From positions 48,585,619-48,649,618 of the forward strand of contig OX328102.1 in the NCBI GenBank assembly GCA_946811185.2: a DNA stretch of 64,000 nucleotides, given 5' to 3'. Of the stretch, positions 42,615-52,978 are shown piece by piece. The notes under the pieces were generated by a model. That model was not told the DNA's origin and did not search any database. It saw only the letters and a program-made list of their open reading frames with translations. A program made the translations under genes and the position numbers. Source of the DNA: Hippopus hippopus (lineage: Eukaryota; Mollusca; Bivalvia; Cardiida; Cardiidae). Each line of letters starts with the position of its first letter. Within the stretch, counting starts at the first letter, position 1.

Positions 42615-43641
42615 GAACAGATAACGTGTGGCTAGTGTTTATACATGTATGATATAACTCTTATTATATACCAGTAACTTTTCTGGCTCAAATACAAGCG
42701 CCGGAAGCGGATGAAATAACACATACGACAGAAATCCATATCTTCACACTGTAAAATAGGTTTCCAAATTAGGTATGATGACGTAACTGGCGCACGGACT
42801 AAGAATGCATTGATTTGCGATTTGATTCGTCAAAATAATACGTTATAATAATCATCCGCCATTTATAAAAAAAAAAATACTACCCTCCACATCACTAAAC
42901 GTCTTATTTGTTTTACCTTTTTCGAATAAAATGTCAACAATTGCAACATTTTGTCGTTGAAAGTCGTTGGTATATATCTATAAAAAAAAAAGGAATATTA
43001 TGTCATAATAACTTTCCTAGTGCCTGTATTTCGTTGTCTGCGCATGTCATATTCTTTGAAGATTCGACCTATCTGCTATGACGCATCACCCTTCCCCGTA
43101 TACCTGGGAAAAGTAGGGCTTATACCGAAGCTATTAGCCTATTGCCCAAGCATGTAGGGGCTGTTTTAATAAATGGCCGGTGCATAGGTTACATGCTAGC
43201 CAATCATAGCTGAATGAATCGCACCAGGTAGCGTTTTATTGAGTAAACGTTTATTTCATTTTGAAATTCAAAGTAACGGTTGTTGTTTTGAAAAGTAGTC
43301 CGGTTCTGTACCCAGAAGGCCCATATTAGATAGATGTGTATTTGTAGAATGCCATCTAGCGGGAGATAACGGCCTGTATTTGTTTCTTGCTGTGTAGGAA
43401 GATTTTGACATCTTGCCCGACCTTCGGTCTCGCGTGATATCTAATTCTCTCACGCTGCTCGAATCAAATTCATGCACCAGGAAAGTTACTACAACATAAT
43501 ATTCCGTATTTATGAACCATTTATGACGCAAATTGAGATGGAATGATACCTTTTGAAGCAGTATATTGTCAGTTATTGTTTCATGTTCAATATGCCAGCG
43601 ATAAGATTTAAGAGCAAAGAATAATACAGTTGTCTAAATCA
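42615..43641. other. USP intron, nothing recognised
   Basis: AT-rich with two poly-A runs (42867, 42979). An 87-codon minus-strand frame at 43268-43531 shows no USP or other family resemblance. Confidence 0.45.
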
Positions 43642-43882
43642 CAGGCTCTGCGAAAAGAGGGTTTAATTCATTTGCAAAAATCATCGGCCTAGATCATCCT
43701 GCACAATTCAAACAGGCTACCCTAGGATGTAACCTTTTACTTAAAATAAATATTCTGCATGTTAAAGGACCGATCTACCTCATGATTCAGCCAGTTGTTA
43801 GACAAACTGGAACCATAAATATATGATGACTTGCTTGGATCACGGAGATGCATTTAACCCCCTTTTGCCAGAGTGCTTCTCA
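43642..43882 (+). mobile_element. Family A MITE, degraded
   Basis: Order of blocks preserved; core is ATCATCCTGCACAATTCAAACAGGCTACC, stem mostly lost. Confidence 0.65.
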
Positions 43883-43931
43883 AATATAAATCACTCTTCA
43901 GGACGATGTAGGTCAAGTTCCTATAATAATT

Positions 43932-44192
43932 GGCTTGCAACACGCGAAAAGGGGCATTCGGACATTTGCGTAAAGTGTCGTCCCGGATCAGCCTGCGCAG
44001 TCCGCGCAGGCTAATCCGAGACAGCACTTTACGACTACATTAGATTTTGTGATACAGTAGACTTGCGCAAAACAGAAAATTACATAAAAACGGAAAGTGT
44101 CGTTTCGGATTAGCCTGCGCGGACTGCGCAGGCTGATCCGAGACGACACTTTACGCAAATGTCCGAATGCCCTTTTTCGCGTGTTGCAGGCC
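43932..44192. mobile_element. Family B MITE
   Basis: Complete, GGCTTGCAACACGCGAAAAG to TTTTTCGCGTGTTGCAGGCC, with flanks AATAATT/AATTAT continuing the symmetry by a few bases. Hairpins GCCTGCGCAGTCCGCGCAGGC and GCCTGCGCGGACTGCGCAGGC are both perfect. Confidence 0.85.
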
Positions 44193-44271
44193 AATTATGT
44201 AGATCTATTTCGCGTATTTGGTTTTGAATGGGTTAAGTATATGTTTGTATTGGCGAATCGAGATCGAGTCA

Positions 44272-44354
44272 ATATGAGCCCTTCTTTGTGAAAAGACACT
44301 ATATTGCATCTGCCAAATCTATCGACCGGTGTCAGCCTGCGCAGTCCGCGCTCG
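44272..44354 (+). mobile_element. Family A MITE, 5' fragment
   Basis: ATGAGCCCTTCTTTGTGAAA to CAGCCTGCGCAGTCCGCG, breaking off within the hairpin, where family C-like tandem sequence begins. Confidence 0.55.
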
Positions 44355-44393
44355 GTGAACTAGTTTTCTCCTCGCATTATTTAGAATAAATTA

Positions 44394-44880
44394 ACGGATA
44401 GTGTAGAGCAAAGAGCAGACTGTTCGTTCTGTTCACTGTATTCAGTCTAATCTTAATCTATGCCGTCCCCAAAAATGACATTTTTCGCTAAAAGAACATA
44501 AATGAGGTGAAGATAATGAGAAATGAATTGCACGGTTTTCATTGAGATAGGTCATGTATTTTGCGCTCGGTGAATCCATTTTCTCCTTGAATCATTTTGA
44601 ATCAATTCTCGGACTGCGCATATCAAAGACCAGACGTTCTGTTCAGTCTGGTTTTGATCTTTGCCGTCCGAAAAATTGCTTTTGTCGCTAACAGTTCCGA
44701 AAGAAAGGAGAAGGTATGAATCGAATTGTTTTCATTTAGATATGCTGAGTATTTTACGCTCAGTGAACCAGTCTTTTTCCTTGCATAATTTGGAATGAAA
44801 TAACGGACAGTGTAGATCAAAGACCAGATTGCACGTTCTGTGCAGTCTGGTCTTGATCTTCACCGTTCGCAAAAATCAAT
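44394..44880. repeat. Three tandem ~200-bp family C-derived units
   Basis: ACGGATAGTGTAGAGCAAAG (44396), TCGGACTGCGCATATCAAAG (44611) and ACGGACAGTGTAGATCAAAG (44803) start three units, each followed by an AGAC..GTTCTGT..CAGTCT hairpin, TTGATCTTTGCCGTCCG-like closing and TTTGTCGCTAA. Spacing about 213 and 192 bp. The array ends 54 bp before the USP exon's donor (in transcript sense, just inside the intron). Confidence 0.75.
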
Positions 44881-44933
44881 TTTGTCGCTCATTGTGCTAA
44901 AAATAAGAACAATATGTTATGAAATACTCTTAC

Positions 44934-45025
44934 GTTATTCTCATTTAGATGCGTGGTGTATTTTGCCCGCAGTGAATCCAGTTTCTCATTGCATTCTTTG
45001 ATCAGCTCACTCACACGTCCTGGAC
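44934..45025 (-). CDS. Universal stress protein, middle exon
   Basis: Acceptor CTATCTTTCCAG, donor AAC|GTAAGA. Two bases complete a Ser codon with the upstream exon, then 30 codons: PGRVSELIKECNEKLDSLRA and KYTTHLNENN, a helical, charged segment as expected between beta strands 2 and 3 of a USP domain. Reading on into the next exon gives ..LNENN/VPGNFEVI.., a natural join. Confidence 0.88.
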
Positions 45026-45090
45026 CTGGAAAGATAGACAAACGGTATTTGCATTATTGAACGGTGAAAAGTTCATTTGCGCTCATTAAA

Positions 45091-45316
45091 GTTGAGCCAT
45101 GCTCTGGCAAAAAGGGGCTTAATCTATCTCCGTGATACATGATACTAGCCCAAGTCATTACTTAATTATGGGTCCATAAGAGCCACTTTTTTAAACGACC
45201 GACTTAATCATGAGGTAGACTGGTCCTTTGACATACAGAAAATTGACTGCGCAGGCTGAGCTGAGTCGATAATTTTCGCAGATGCATTAAGCCCCCTTTT
45301 CACAGAACACGGCTCA
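45091..45316 (-). mobile_element. Family A MITE, inverted, core deleted
   Basis: TTGAGCCATGCTCTGGCAAA to TTTTCACAGAACACGGCTCA; only TGACTGCGCAGGCTGAGCTGA remains of the hairpin. Confidence 0.7.
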
Positions 45317-45540
45317 TTTTTTTTTTTTTCGTGATGCCCTGATAAGTGTGTTTCATCTTTACCGTAGCTGTTTTCGAAGAAAATTATCTCATATCGAATT
45401 ATTTTCATAGCCCTGTTACCATTGTCTTTGTGCGAAAACTTTGACATGTTCTCATATCTCTATTTTATCACATACTGTAACCTCCCATGTTTTCAGTGTA
45501 ATGTACCCATTACAAATTTTATCTTATACACGTTTAATAA

Positions 45541-45716
45541 TATGGCCTGCAACACGCGAAAAGGGACAATCGGACATTTGCGTAAAGTGTCGTCTCGGAT
45601 CAGCCTGCGCAGTCCTAGCAGGCTAATCCGAAACGACACTTTCCTGCCCAGGCTGATCCGAGACGACACTTTACTCAAATGTCCGAATGCCCCCTTTCGC
45701 TTGTTGCAAGCCATAT
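45541..45716. mobile_element. Family B MITE with a ~85-bp central deletion
   Basis: ATGGCCTGCAACACGCGAAA to CTTGTTGCAAGCCAT with intact ends, but the spacer and half of the second hairpin are missing (joins ACTTTCC to TGCCCAGGCTGATCC). Confidence 0.8.
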
Positions 45717-45861
45717 CACAATTGTGAGACTTCATTTTTGACGTCATTTTGTACATATTTCATAGAAGTGAATGGGTTTTATAGATATTACCGCGGGTGC
45801 ATCTATAGATGGTTTTGCATCTTCTGATCTATAATTTGTGAAATATCGTTATGTGATAAAA

Positions 45862-46015
45862 AGAATTTGACATTCGTTGGTGTTTGTGTTAAAATTTTAT
45901 TAAACTCGTCAAGAAAAAAATGTTATTAAGCTCGCCAAAGGCTCGCTTAATAACATCTTCCCTAGACTCGTTTAATAAAATTTTATCTTAAACACCAATT
46001 CATGTCAGATCCTAT
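45862..46015. mobile_element. Family H palindromic MITE
   Basis: TGACATTCGTTGGTGTTTGT at left mirrors AACACCAATTCATGTCA at right; inner AAAATTTTATTAAACTCG mirrors CGTTTAATAAAATTTTAT, and TGTTATTAAGCTCGCC mirrors GGCTCGCTTAATAACA. About 150 bp. Further copies at 49205 and 51374. Confidence 0.78.
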
Positions 46016-46423
46016 ATAATTATCACTGAAGATATTTACTTCAAATTTTGGGCAGTTGTTCACTATCAAATTGGGAATCCATACAGAGAGGAAGGTAACT
46101 CTAAACACATTTTGACACAGTTACACGTCCTTTTCACTTAGCATTTCGCTGAAGAAGCACCTGTCGAGCGTAGGCACCAGCATGCCACGTTCTTGTTTAA
46201 TTCTTTAAAATTATAGAAATAAATCGATGTTGGGCAACCTTCCCTAAATGTTTTTACTGTGCAAAAAGGGAAGAAAACGAGGATAGTCCATTATTGATAC
46301 CAAAACGAAGTGGTTCCATTATGTGTTATTTATGAATTAATCTTCTTTCTTATTCCTTACGTGGTTTGTCGTTAAATAAACCACGGTTGTGAGGTATAAT
46401 GCACACGAAATAAACCACGATGG
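46016..46423. other. USP intron, nothing recognised
   Basis: Contains a doubled AAATAAACCACG motif at 46374 and 46408; no exon-like peptide. Confidence 0.4.
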
Positions 46424-46730
46424 CGATAGCTCAATCGTTTACGTACATGACTTGAAACCAAGGGGGGGGTTGTTAGTTCGAGTCCCTGACTCGGCCATTC
46501 TTTTTCCGACGATTTATGATAGGCATTGCATCAGGATTCATTCTCTCTCAATGCTGATTGTTACTTGACGATGGTTATGTGGTAAACCAGCCACTGACTT
46601 TGGAAGAATATTGCGTAAAGCACTGGTTATGGAAACTCAAGCAAAACATGAATAGGTGCGAAGGCAAGACTAGTGCGATAAAACTAGCATAATGTGTAAA
46701 ACGACGTTAAACACAACACAAACAAGCAAA
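46424..46730 (+). mobile_element. SINE (GATAGCTCAATCG head)
   Basis: GGCGATAGCTCAATCGTTTA box A-like head, TAGTTCGAGTCCCTGACTCG box B-like, body CAGGATTCATTCTCTCTCAA, tail GTAAAACGACGTTAAACACA. Same subfamily as 38952. Confidence 0.7.
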
Positions 46731-46897
46731 GCATTATTTGGATACACAAGTCTGCCAAATGTAAATTAAGACGGCTTGATGTATGAGTATTGTAATACAG
46801 AACCACGAAAGGCCAAGACGGGCTTTAATGGGTTTCTGGCATGTTATAATGTCGTGTGTCATAGTTCTTACATAAATATTCAATGCCGGATATTGTA

Positions 46898-47160
46898 TGG
46901 CCTGCAACACTCGAAAAGGGGCATTCGGACATTTGCGTAAAGTGTCGTCCCGGATCAGCCTGTGCAGTCCGCGCAGGCTAATCCGAAACGGCACTTTCCG
47001 TTTTTATGTAATTTTCTGTTTTACGCAAGTCTCCTGAAGAATAAAATCTAATGTAGACGTTAAGTGCCGTCTTGGATTAGCCTGCGCGGACTGCGCAGGC
47101 TGATCCGAGACGACACTTTACGCAAATGTCCGAATGCCCCTTTTCGCGTGTTGCAAGCGA
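46898..47160. mobile_element. Family B MITE (reference copy)
   Basis: Layout of the family: ~70-bp inverted ends (GGCCTGCAACACTCGAAAAG, GGGCATTCGGACATTTGCGT, AAAGTGTCGTCCCGGATC at left; GATCCGAGACGACACTTTAC, GCAAATGTCCGAATGCCCCT, TTTCGCGTGTTGCAAGC at right), each end carrying a hairpin, with a spacer TTTTATGTAATTTTCTGTTT that separates them. About 260 bp, no coding capacity. Eight copies or partial copies lie in the window. Confidence 0.87.
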
Positions 47161-47245
47161 TATAGTGGTTTCTCTCTTAACTCGTAATGTAACCTCGGGT
47201 GTGCCTTACGAAGATTTTATCCGTTTATTTGTGTGGTGGTGTGTA

Positions 47246-47405
47246 ACGTCTTGTTCAACATTTCAGTTATATCGTGGAGGCCAGTGCTTCAATTCATGTT
47301 TCCTCAGTTTTCGATTTACCGGTACTTCACACAACATTCTTTCTAAGCCATTGGCTGCTTTCACACACCAAAATTGTCAAAACAATTTCCGTGGATCAAA
47401 AAAAA
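47246..47405 (-). mobile_element. SINE fragment, inverted
   Basis: TCAGTTATATCGTGGAGGCC and ACACAACATTCTTTCTAAGC and CATTGGCTGCTTTCACACAC match the tail half of the SINE at 14166; the tRNA-like head is absent. Confidence 0.6.
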
Positions 47406-47446
47406 AAATCTTGTCACAATGACTATCACCACTGCTCGGAAAGGTG

Positions 47447-47697
47447 TTTGGGGTTTAACGCCGTTTAAACAGCTTAGGTCATACCACGGCGGTCAGTGTA
47501 ACTACGCATGTTTTTCTTGGCATTCTCACACCAGCACTGACACAACTTTTTTTCAATGCCACTGACTACATTTCTCATATACATTAGAGGATAGAGACGA
47601 AAACTCGTCGGAAAGAAGGTTTGCCTCTACCGGATATCCAGCCTGCAGCCACCAGGTCACTAGTCGGATACACTAACCACTGAGCTACCCGGATGGG
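47447..47697 (-). mobile_element. tRNA-derived SINE, inverted
   Basis: Head on the minus strand (GGTAGCTCAGTGGTTAGTGT and a box B-like CTGGATATCCGG), body blocks as at 5325, tail GTTTAAACGGCGTTAAACCC. It follows another SINE fragment directly. Confidence 0.78.
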
Positions 47698-47976
47698 TCC
47701 TAAATTCATAGGCCGACCAAGAATGCAATATAGAATGGTTAATGAATACGAAATCAGTAAAAAAGAGATCGTATCGAAGAATATCCGACTTTTGTTACAC
47801 TGCGTCTTATATGCGAGTTATTTGACACTCGTAGACATATAAGTCATCCTTAATAGAATAAAGCCTAACCAAAGATATGCAAATGAATAGAATTACTCGG
47901 AGATCAATGGTCGGCGGGAGACGCGTTGTCGGAATATGAAGATTTGGGTGAAATCTTGAGAGTCCGGATTTACCCT

Positions 47977-48182
47977 TAACCTGATAAACAAGTGAAATGA
48001 AACGTTCAAGCCAATAGTGTAAAAGAAACAAGTTTTGCTTTTTCAAAGTAATTCTTAGGAAAAAACATCTCCTTATCGGACAGCATAGATCCTAGACCAG
48101 GCTGTACGTTCTACTCAGTCTGATCTTAGATCTAAACTGTCTGCAAAAGGTCCTTGAGTCGCGTTTAGCTACCAAAGGGTTT
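47977..48182 (+). mobile_element. Family C MITE
   Basis: TTAACCTGATAAACAAGTGA start, ACATCTCCTTATCGGACAGC, diverged hairpin AGACCAGGCTGTACG..CAGTCTGATCTTAG, end TAGCTACCAAAGGGTT. Confidence 0.7.
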
Positions 48183-48214
48183 TCTATTTTACTGCCAATA
48201 GTGACTTTAATAGA

Positions 48215-48480
48215 TTTTGCGGAAGGTGTAGATCGAGATCAGACTGCACTGGATCCACATCGTCCGCTACCTGAGGCTAAACTTTGGACAAATATCATCT
48301 TAAATTGCCGTGGAAATCTAGTTTTACACCTGTTGATTTTAAAAAAATGGAATTCTATTAGTTGGCAGCCAAAACTTTTCTCGGCATTTGCTCGCTTATT
48401 CATGTTTGTTTTGGGATTTACCAGAACAAAGCTAGGGCTTTGAAGTGTCTTGCCCAAAGATACGCCAAGTAAATGAATAA
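48215..48480. other. Mixed repeat remnants
   Basis: GAAGGTGTAGATCGAGATCA (48223) is a family C piece, and GCTTTGAAGTGTCTTGCCCA (48437) is the retroposon-like motif also at 8100. Nothing else recognised. Confidence 0.4.
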
Positions 48481-48703
48481 GCTGTCACTGAAAATATCTG
48501 TCTTTAAAATACTTTTGAATGTGTCTTAAATAACAGCGTAATGAAGTAAATCATCGTACTTCCTCTGCAGTCTGATCTTGACTTATCGTTGCTGTTGCAA
48601 TTATCATTTGAACAATTTTGAAGTATTACTGATACTCATTTAAGACCACCCTTATTTTCGACGTAATACAGACATTACAAAATTCCCTTTCTTACACATA
48701 TTT

Positions 48704-48930
48704 AACCCTTTACCAAACAATCCCTGGTTTTCACGACCCTGAGGAATAAGCCTTTTGAAAACATTCAGGGAAAAGAGAAAATGCTGGTAACCAGCATTTT
48801 CTTCTTTTCCCACAATGTTTTCTACCCTTCCCAAAACAAACTTCAATTTTTGAGTCACATGAATTTTGTCCTCTGCAAATGCTTTCAATTTGGACAAGTC
48901 TACATTTTCGTCGTGTGGTAAAGAGTTAAG
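48704..48930 (+). mobile_element. Family D palindromic MITE
   Basis: ACCCTTTACCAAACAATCCC to TTTCGTCGTGTGGTAAAGAG; stem ACATTCAGGGAAAAGAGAAA / TTCTTCTTTTCCCACAATGT with symmetric centre TGCTGGTAACCAGCA. Confidence 0.75.
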
Positions 48931-49204
48931 ATAAGCAAACAATGCCGTATTTGGTCAAAGCTCTGTAACCATACGACTTACATTTAAGACATAGCTGACC
49001 TAGATTTCTCTGTACGCTGCAAATTTTATAACCTTCAGAATCAAGACAAAAGCATCAGATGCAAGTTTCTTTGGAACTATTTTCGTCCATGGTGTAAGCT
49101 ACACACCTGTCAAAAAAGCGAATAGGATTATGTAAATTTCAGCACACATGTAGATTTAACACATCATGTTCTAATGTTCTGGAGGCACAGTTTTCTGGAA
49201 AGAA

Positions 49205-49352
49205 TCTGACATTCGTTGGCTTTAGCGGTACAAATTTATGAAACCCGTTCACAAAAGAATTTTATCTAGCTAGCCAAAAGCATACTTAACGACATTTTTT
49301 CCTAAACTCGTTTAAAATTTTATCTGAAATGCAAACACATGTCACATCCTAT
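49205..49352. mobile_element. Family H palindromic MITE, diverged
   Basis: TCTGACATTCGTTGGCTTTA to AAACACATGTCACATCC; inner TTTAAAATTTTATCTGAAAT block conserved, symmetry reduced. Confidence 0.65.
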
Positions 49353-50025
49353 ACATGTATGTCTATGCGAACTTTTCATTCCCTCTGAGCCCTTGTTCTG
49401 AATCTGAAGTTGTCCGTGTTTTCTCACCTATGTAAAGCACTTGCGATCACGTATGTCATAAGAACTTTAGAATTATTTTAACAGGTTTTTTTTAACTGAT
49501 AATGTATATCAAACATGACCAGCAATTAGACGGGCGGATAAGGTGCTAAGCCGAACATCATAATAGTTTCCCTCAAGAACGAAGGATTATGAACTCTACT
49601 CATAAACATGTATATCACCTCGGATATTTGCTGGAGCTTAATTAATCTATTGGGATTAATACAACTCTTTATACAACTCTTTTCAATCGATTTTGTACAT
49701 CATTCCAGTGTGTAGTGGACCTCACCTCAGCCTTTTTCTCCCCTCGTATCTTACACAAAAAGTCATAGTTACCAGTTTAACAAGAATACGACATTTTTCC
49801 CAATCGACAGCCGCATGCTGTTTTAAGCTTTTTCGGTTCCTTCACCCGTTCAGCACCACAATCGAAAAATGCTGACGACATAGTTCAAGATCAGATTGCA
49901 GGGAATGTGCAGTTTGAGCCTGAATGGTTACTCGCTTGTTTACACAAAACCTTTACGAGTATGATAACAAACCTTTCTGGATTTCGGTGGATTGTATTTT
50001 TAGCAGTCGAAAGAAGTCGAGTTTA
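49353..50025. other. USP intron, nothing recognised
   Basis: Short plus-strand frames at 49693 and 49907 lack any family resemblance; the second runs into a family A copy. Confidence 0.4.
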
Positions 50026-50262
50026 TATGAGCCATGCTATGGCAAAAGGGGGTTTAATGCATCTGCGTAATGCATTTTTCCAAACAAGTCATCACGCAGT
50101 TGTGAGTCTATAAAATCCATTTTGTCAAACAACCAACTAAAACCTGTGGATGAATGGTCCTTGGACATGCAGAAAATTTACCCTTTGTAAAAAGTTTCGA
50201 CGAATGACATGGGTTGATGCTTTTTGCAGATACATTAAGCCTCCTTTTCACACAGCGTGAAA
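50026..50262 (-). mobile_element. Family A MITE, inverted, core deleted
   Basis: ATGAGCCATGCTATGGCAAA to TCCTTTTCACACAGCGTGA; the hairpin is replaced by CGACGAATGACATGGGTTGA. Confidence 0.7.
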
Positions 50263-50462
50263 GTTTTACATTTGGCTCTGAAAGAGTTCTACAAGGTATT
50301 TCAATCACTCTTGACTGTCAATCACTGGTTCCTGAAATCTGTTAGAGAACTCGTGCAATCACGTAGACAGTGATAGTTTTATTCCAGTCATCACTGGACT
50401 CGAAAACTTTGAAGTGATGTGCCTACGCTCTGCCTTCGTATGTGCTTGATACCCAGAGACCA

Positions 50463-50772
50463 AACAAGAGTACTGCATACGGGTGCCAACGCTCAGCTGC
50501 AGGTGTTTTTAGTGTAAATTCCAGGTCGAAAAAGGGACATAACTGTATCAAAAATAGTTCGATGGTTACCTGCCCGTGTTATATGAGTTCCCGTTTTGAT
50601 AGATAACAGCTTGTCCGAGTTTAAAGTAAATATCTTAATTTATAATAGAGATATCATGAAATGTCAAGGTTTTAGAAACGACAGCAACGCAGACCACAAC
50701 GACGACTTACACAACGCCAGGACTGCGACAATACCTCGACTTTTTCTTCGAAAAAAGCCGAGCTAAAAATGT
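50463..50772 (+). mobile_element. AACAAGAGTACTG-type repeat
   Basis: AACAAGAGTACTGCATACGG start; GGTCGAAAAAGGGACATAAC, GATATCATGAAATGTCAAGG and ACGACAGCAACGCAGACCAC inside; end TCTTCGAAAAAAGCCGAGCT plus AAAAA. Matches the nested copy at 28893-29238. Non-coding. Confidence 0.65.
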
Positions 50773-51146
50773 TTCAGAGATGTTCCACCCAATCGATCTG
50801 TTGCAGGCGAGTTAGTCTCTAGAGAGGGAAGTACCGCTAATGGATCCTTGAAAATATGTCACGATCGTAGTTAAAAGGCTCTGTGATATTAGTTGTGACA
50901 AATTTGCCCGTCAGTCTCAAAAAACCATCCATAAATCAGATTAGGATTGTCATACAAGAAATATTAAAGACATGAACGCTGTTTTATGGACAATGATTGA
51001 TGTCAAATTATTTTATATCGAGCTCCGCAAGGGGAAACAATGACGCCATGGCCTTTTTGTGGAGGAACAGTGTATGATAGTAACTGACTTACATTCGGTC
51101 TGTCGGAACATCAAAGGCTGTAACTACCATTCATTCTAAACAGACT
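50773..51146. other. USP intron, nothing recognised
   Basis: AGAGAGGGAAGTACCGCTAA..GGATCCTTGAA..ATGTCACGATCGTAGTTAAA at 50820-50876 recurs, altered, at 61112-61164, so a small unnamed repeat is present. Confidence 0.45.
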
Positions 51147-51374
51147 TTTAACCCTTTATCACACAATCCCGAGTTTTTATGATGATGAGGAAAACACCTT
51201 TTGAAAACATTGTGGGAAAAGGAGAAAATGCTGGTAACCAGCATTTTCTCCTTTTCCCACAATGTTTTCTGTCCCTTCAAAATCAAATATAAACATAATT
51301 TGAGACACATTCAATTTCAAAGACTTCCAATTTGGACTCGTCGAAAATCTTGTCTTCGGGAAAAGGGTTGAGGA
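51147..51374 (+). mobile_element. Family D palindromic MITE (reference copy)
   Basis: ACCCTTTATCACACAATCCC at left and TCTTCGGGAAAAGGGTTGA at right. At 51203-51269 lies a 67-bp palindrome without a mismatch except for its single central base: GAAAACATTGTGGGAAAAGG, AGAAAATGCTGGT, A, then the exact reverse complement. About 225 bp, no coding capacity. Transcribed, it would fold into a long perfect stem with almost no loop. Confidence 0.85.
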
Positions 51375-51490
51375 AAAATATTAAATTTGCCCAGAGGAAA
51401 AAATGTCATTTAGCTCGGAAAAGACTCGCTTAATAGCATTTTTTTCCATATTCGTTTCGTAAAATGCTACCTCACAAAACTAATGTAAGT
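51375..51490. mobile_element. Family H fragment
   Basis: AAAATGTCATTTAGCTCGGA, AAAGACTCGCTTAATAGCAT and TTTTCCATATTCGTTTCGTA correspond to the inner half of family H at 45900-45990. Confidence 0.5.
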
Positions 51491-51580
51491 ATATCTTCAG
51501 TGAACTTTAATTCATTTATTATTATGAAACACTTCCATGTTGTCCGAAGCATTTGGATATTCTCATAAAATGTCAAATTT

Positions 51581-51847
51581 ATATGAGCCATGCTCTGTGA
51601 AAATAGGGCTTAATGCATCGCTATAAAGCATGATACCAAGAAAGTCATCGCGTTATTAGAAATCCCAAAATCCGTTTTGTATAACAACAACTTACTTAAT
51701 CATGAGGTACATTAGTCTTTTGACATGTAGAAAATTTACCAGCAATCAGTTTCGGTCCAGGTCACCTTGCGCGGATGGCGCAGACTGGCCTGGGTCAATA
51801 TTTTTTCTAAATGCATAAAGCCCCCTTTTCACAGAGCACGGCTCATA
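51581..51847 (-). mobile_element. Family A MITE, inverted
   Basis: TATGAGCCATGCTCTGTGAA to CCCCCTTTTCACAGAGCACG; core GGTCACCTTGCGCGGATGGCGCAGACTGGCC with a partly broken stem. Both outer ends carry GCTCTGTGAAAA-like sequence, so the terminal inverted repeat is well seen here. Confidence 0.75.
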
Positions 51848-51895
51848 CGTTTATATCAGTATCTTGTTGGTGGTTAATCATTGGTTTCTGGTTGT

Positions 51896-52060
51896 ATATT
51901 GGTTGTTCAACGCCATTTTCAGCAAATTAGAGTTAAATCATTGCGACACACGCGCCTATCTCTGCAGTCCAGACGTTTTCATTATCAGTATTGCACACCA
52001 ACAACTTTCTAACTTTCTAAGGCATGAGCTGCTTTCCCACATTATTAAAGTTAGGTAAAC
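51896..52060 (-). mobile_element. SINE-like fragment, inverted
   Basis: GTTGTTCAACGCCATTTTCA followed by CACACCAACAACTTTCTAAC and GCATGAGCTGCTTTCCCACA parallels the tail half of the SINEs at 14166 and 47246. Confidence 0.45.
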
Positions 52061-52205
52061 TGGAAAAGAAGGGAGAAATGTTTTTTACCAATCCTCAACA
52101 ATAGTTTTGTCCAGCAGGAATTTCATCTCAATACGTGTGTTAACTTTTCTTCTGTGTTAACACAGAGCTTATATGATCGGCTTTGTTTCCTTAGACTTTA
52201 ATCAA

Positions 52206-52206
52206 C

Positions 52207-52263
<57 letters not shown>

Positions 52264-52297
52264 AAGAGAGACAGAGACAGACAGACAGACAGAGGGG
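52206..52297. repeat. (GA)n then (ACAG)n microsatellite
   Basis: About 65 bp of GA with single G interruptions passing into ACAG repeats. Both strand frames (Arg/Glu-rich and Ser/Leu-rich) are artefacts. Confidence 0.93.
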
Positions 52298-52831
52298 AGA
52301 TCGGGGAGAACAACACATAATTGCTATGACTAACCTTTTTTTTTTTGTCACTTTATATTTGACATTAGATGCTAGGCCATCAGAATAAGGGCCTGTATTC
52401 ATCAACCATTGTTAATGAAATTCTATGACTTATTCTTAAGTAATATAAATATTCAAAAGTAACACAATTTCTGATTGGCTAAACCAATTGGTTTTAGCAT
52501 ATCAGACGTTACTTTACTCTCTAAGTCAGGAATAATATATCAGAAAGCAACTCAGAATGGTAGATGAATACAGACCAGGAACCCAAATTAAGATGAACCC
52601 TTGCGTCGCCGAGCCAAACTTATTCAAAGCTTTAAGCAGATAGTGTAGATGAAGACCAAACTGCACAAATCGTATAGTTTGAAATTGACTCTATACTATT
52701 TGGTATTTTAATAGAAAGTGTTGCCAGAAAATACCTTCCAAATTTGAAATATCTGTGACGGTTGTAATAGCCAAAATGTTCTTTATTTTTTAATTCATGG
52801 CTTGCTCTATGAGAAATATATAGAGGATATT
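52298..52831. other. USP intron, repeat remnants only
   Basis: TTTCTGATTGGCTAAACCAA at 52470 relates to the repeats at 1 and 18493 in reverse. AGATAGTGTAGATGAAGACC (52638) is a family C remnant. Confidence 0.45.
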
Positions 52832-52978
52832 GTTTTTTACGGCGAAAGATCGAAATTTATTTCATCGAGTGAACATCATCCAGTAATATTTTCACGAGTG
52901 GCGCAGCCACTCGTGAAAATATTACCGATGATGTTCATGAGATGAAATAAATTTCGATCTTTTACCGAAAAAGAAAAA
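52832..52978. mobile_element. ~147-bp palindromic element
   Basis: TTTTTTACGGCGAAAGATCG and AAATTTATTTCATCGAGTGA pair with TGAGATGAAATAAATTTCGA and TCTTTTACCGAAAAAGAAAA; centre AATATTTTCACGAGTGGC / GCCACTCGTGAAAATATT is perfect around CA-G. Single copy in the window. Confidence 0.82.

Noticed and set aside
43823..44194. Frames with KGHSDICVKCR-type peptides here and at 10164, 45441, 54241 and elsewhere
   Set aside because: They are translations of the family B MITE ends, recurring wherever the element sits.
46133..46195. Possible USP exon between 45.0 and 62.1 kb
   Set aside because: Minus-strand peptide (RGMLVPTLDRCFFSEML) does not resemble USP, and the flanking exons already join in phase without it.
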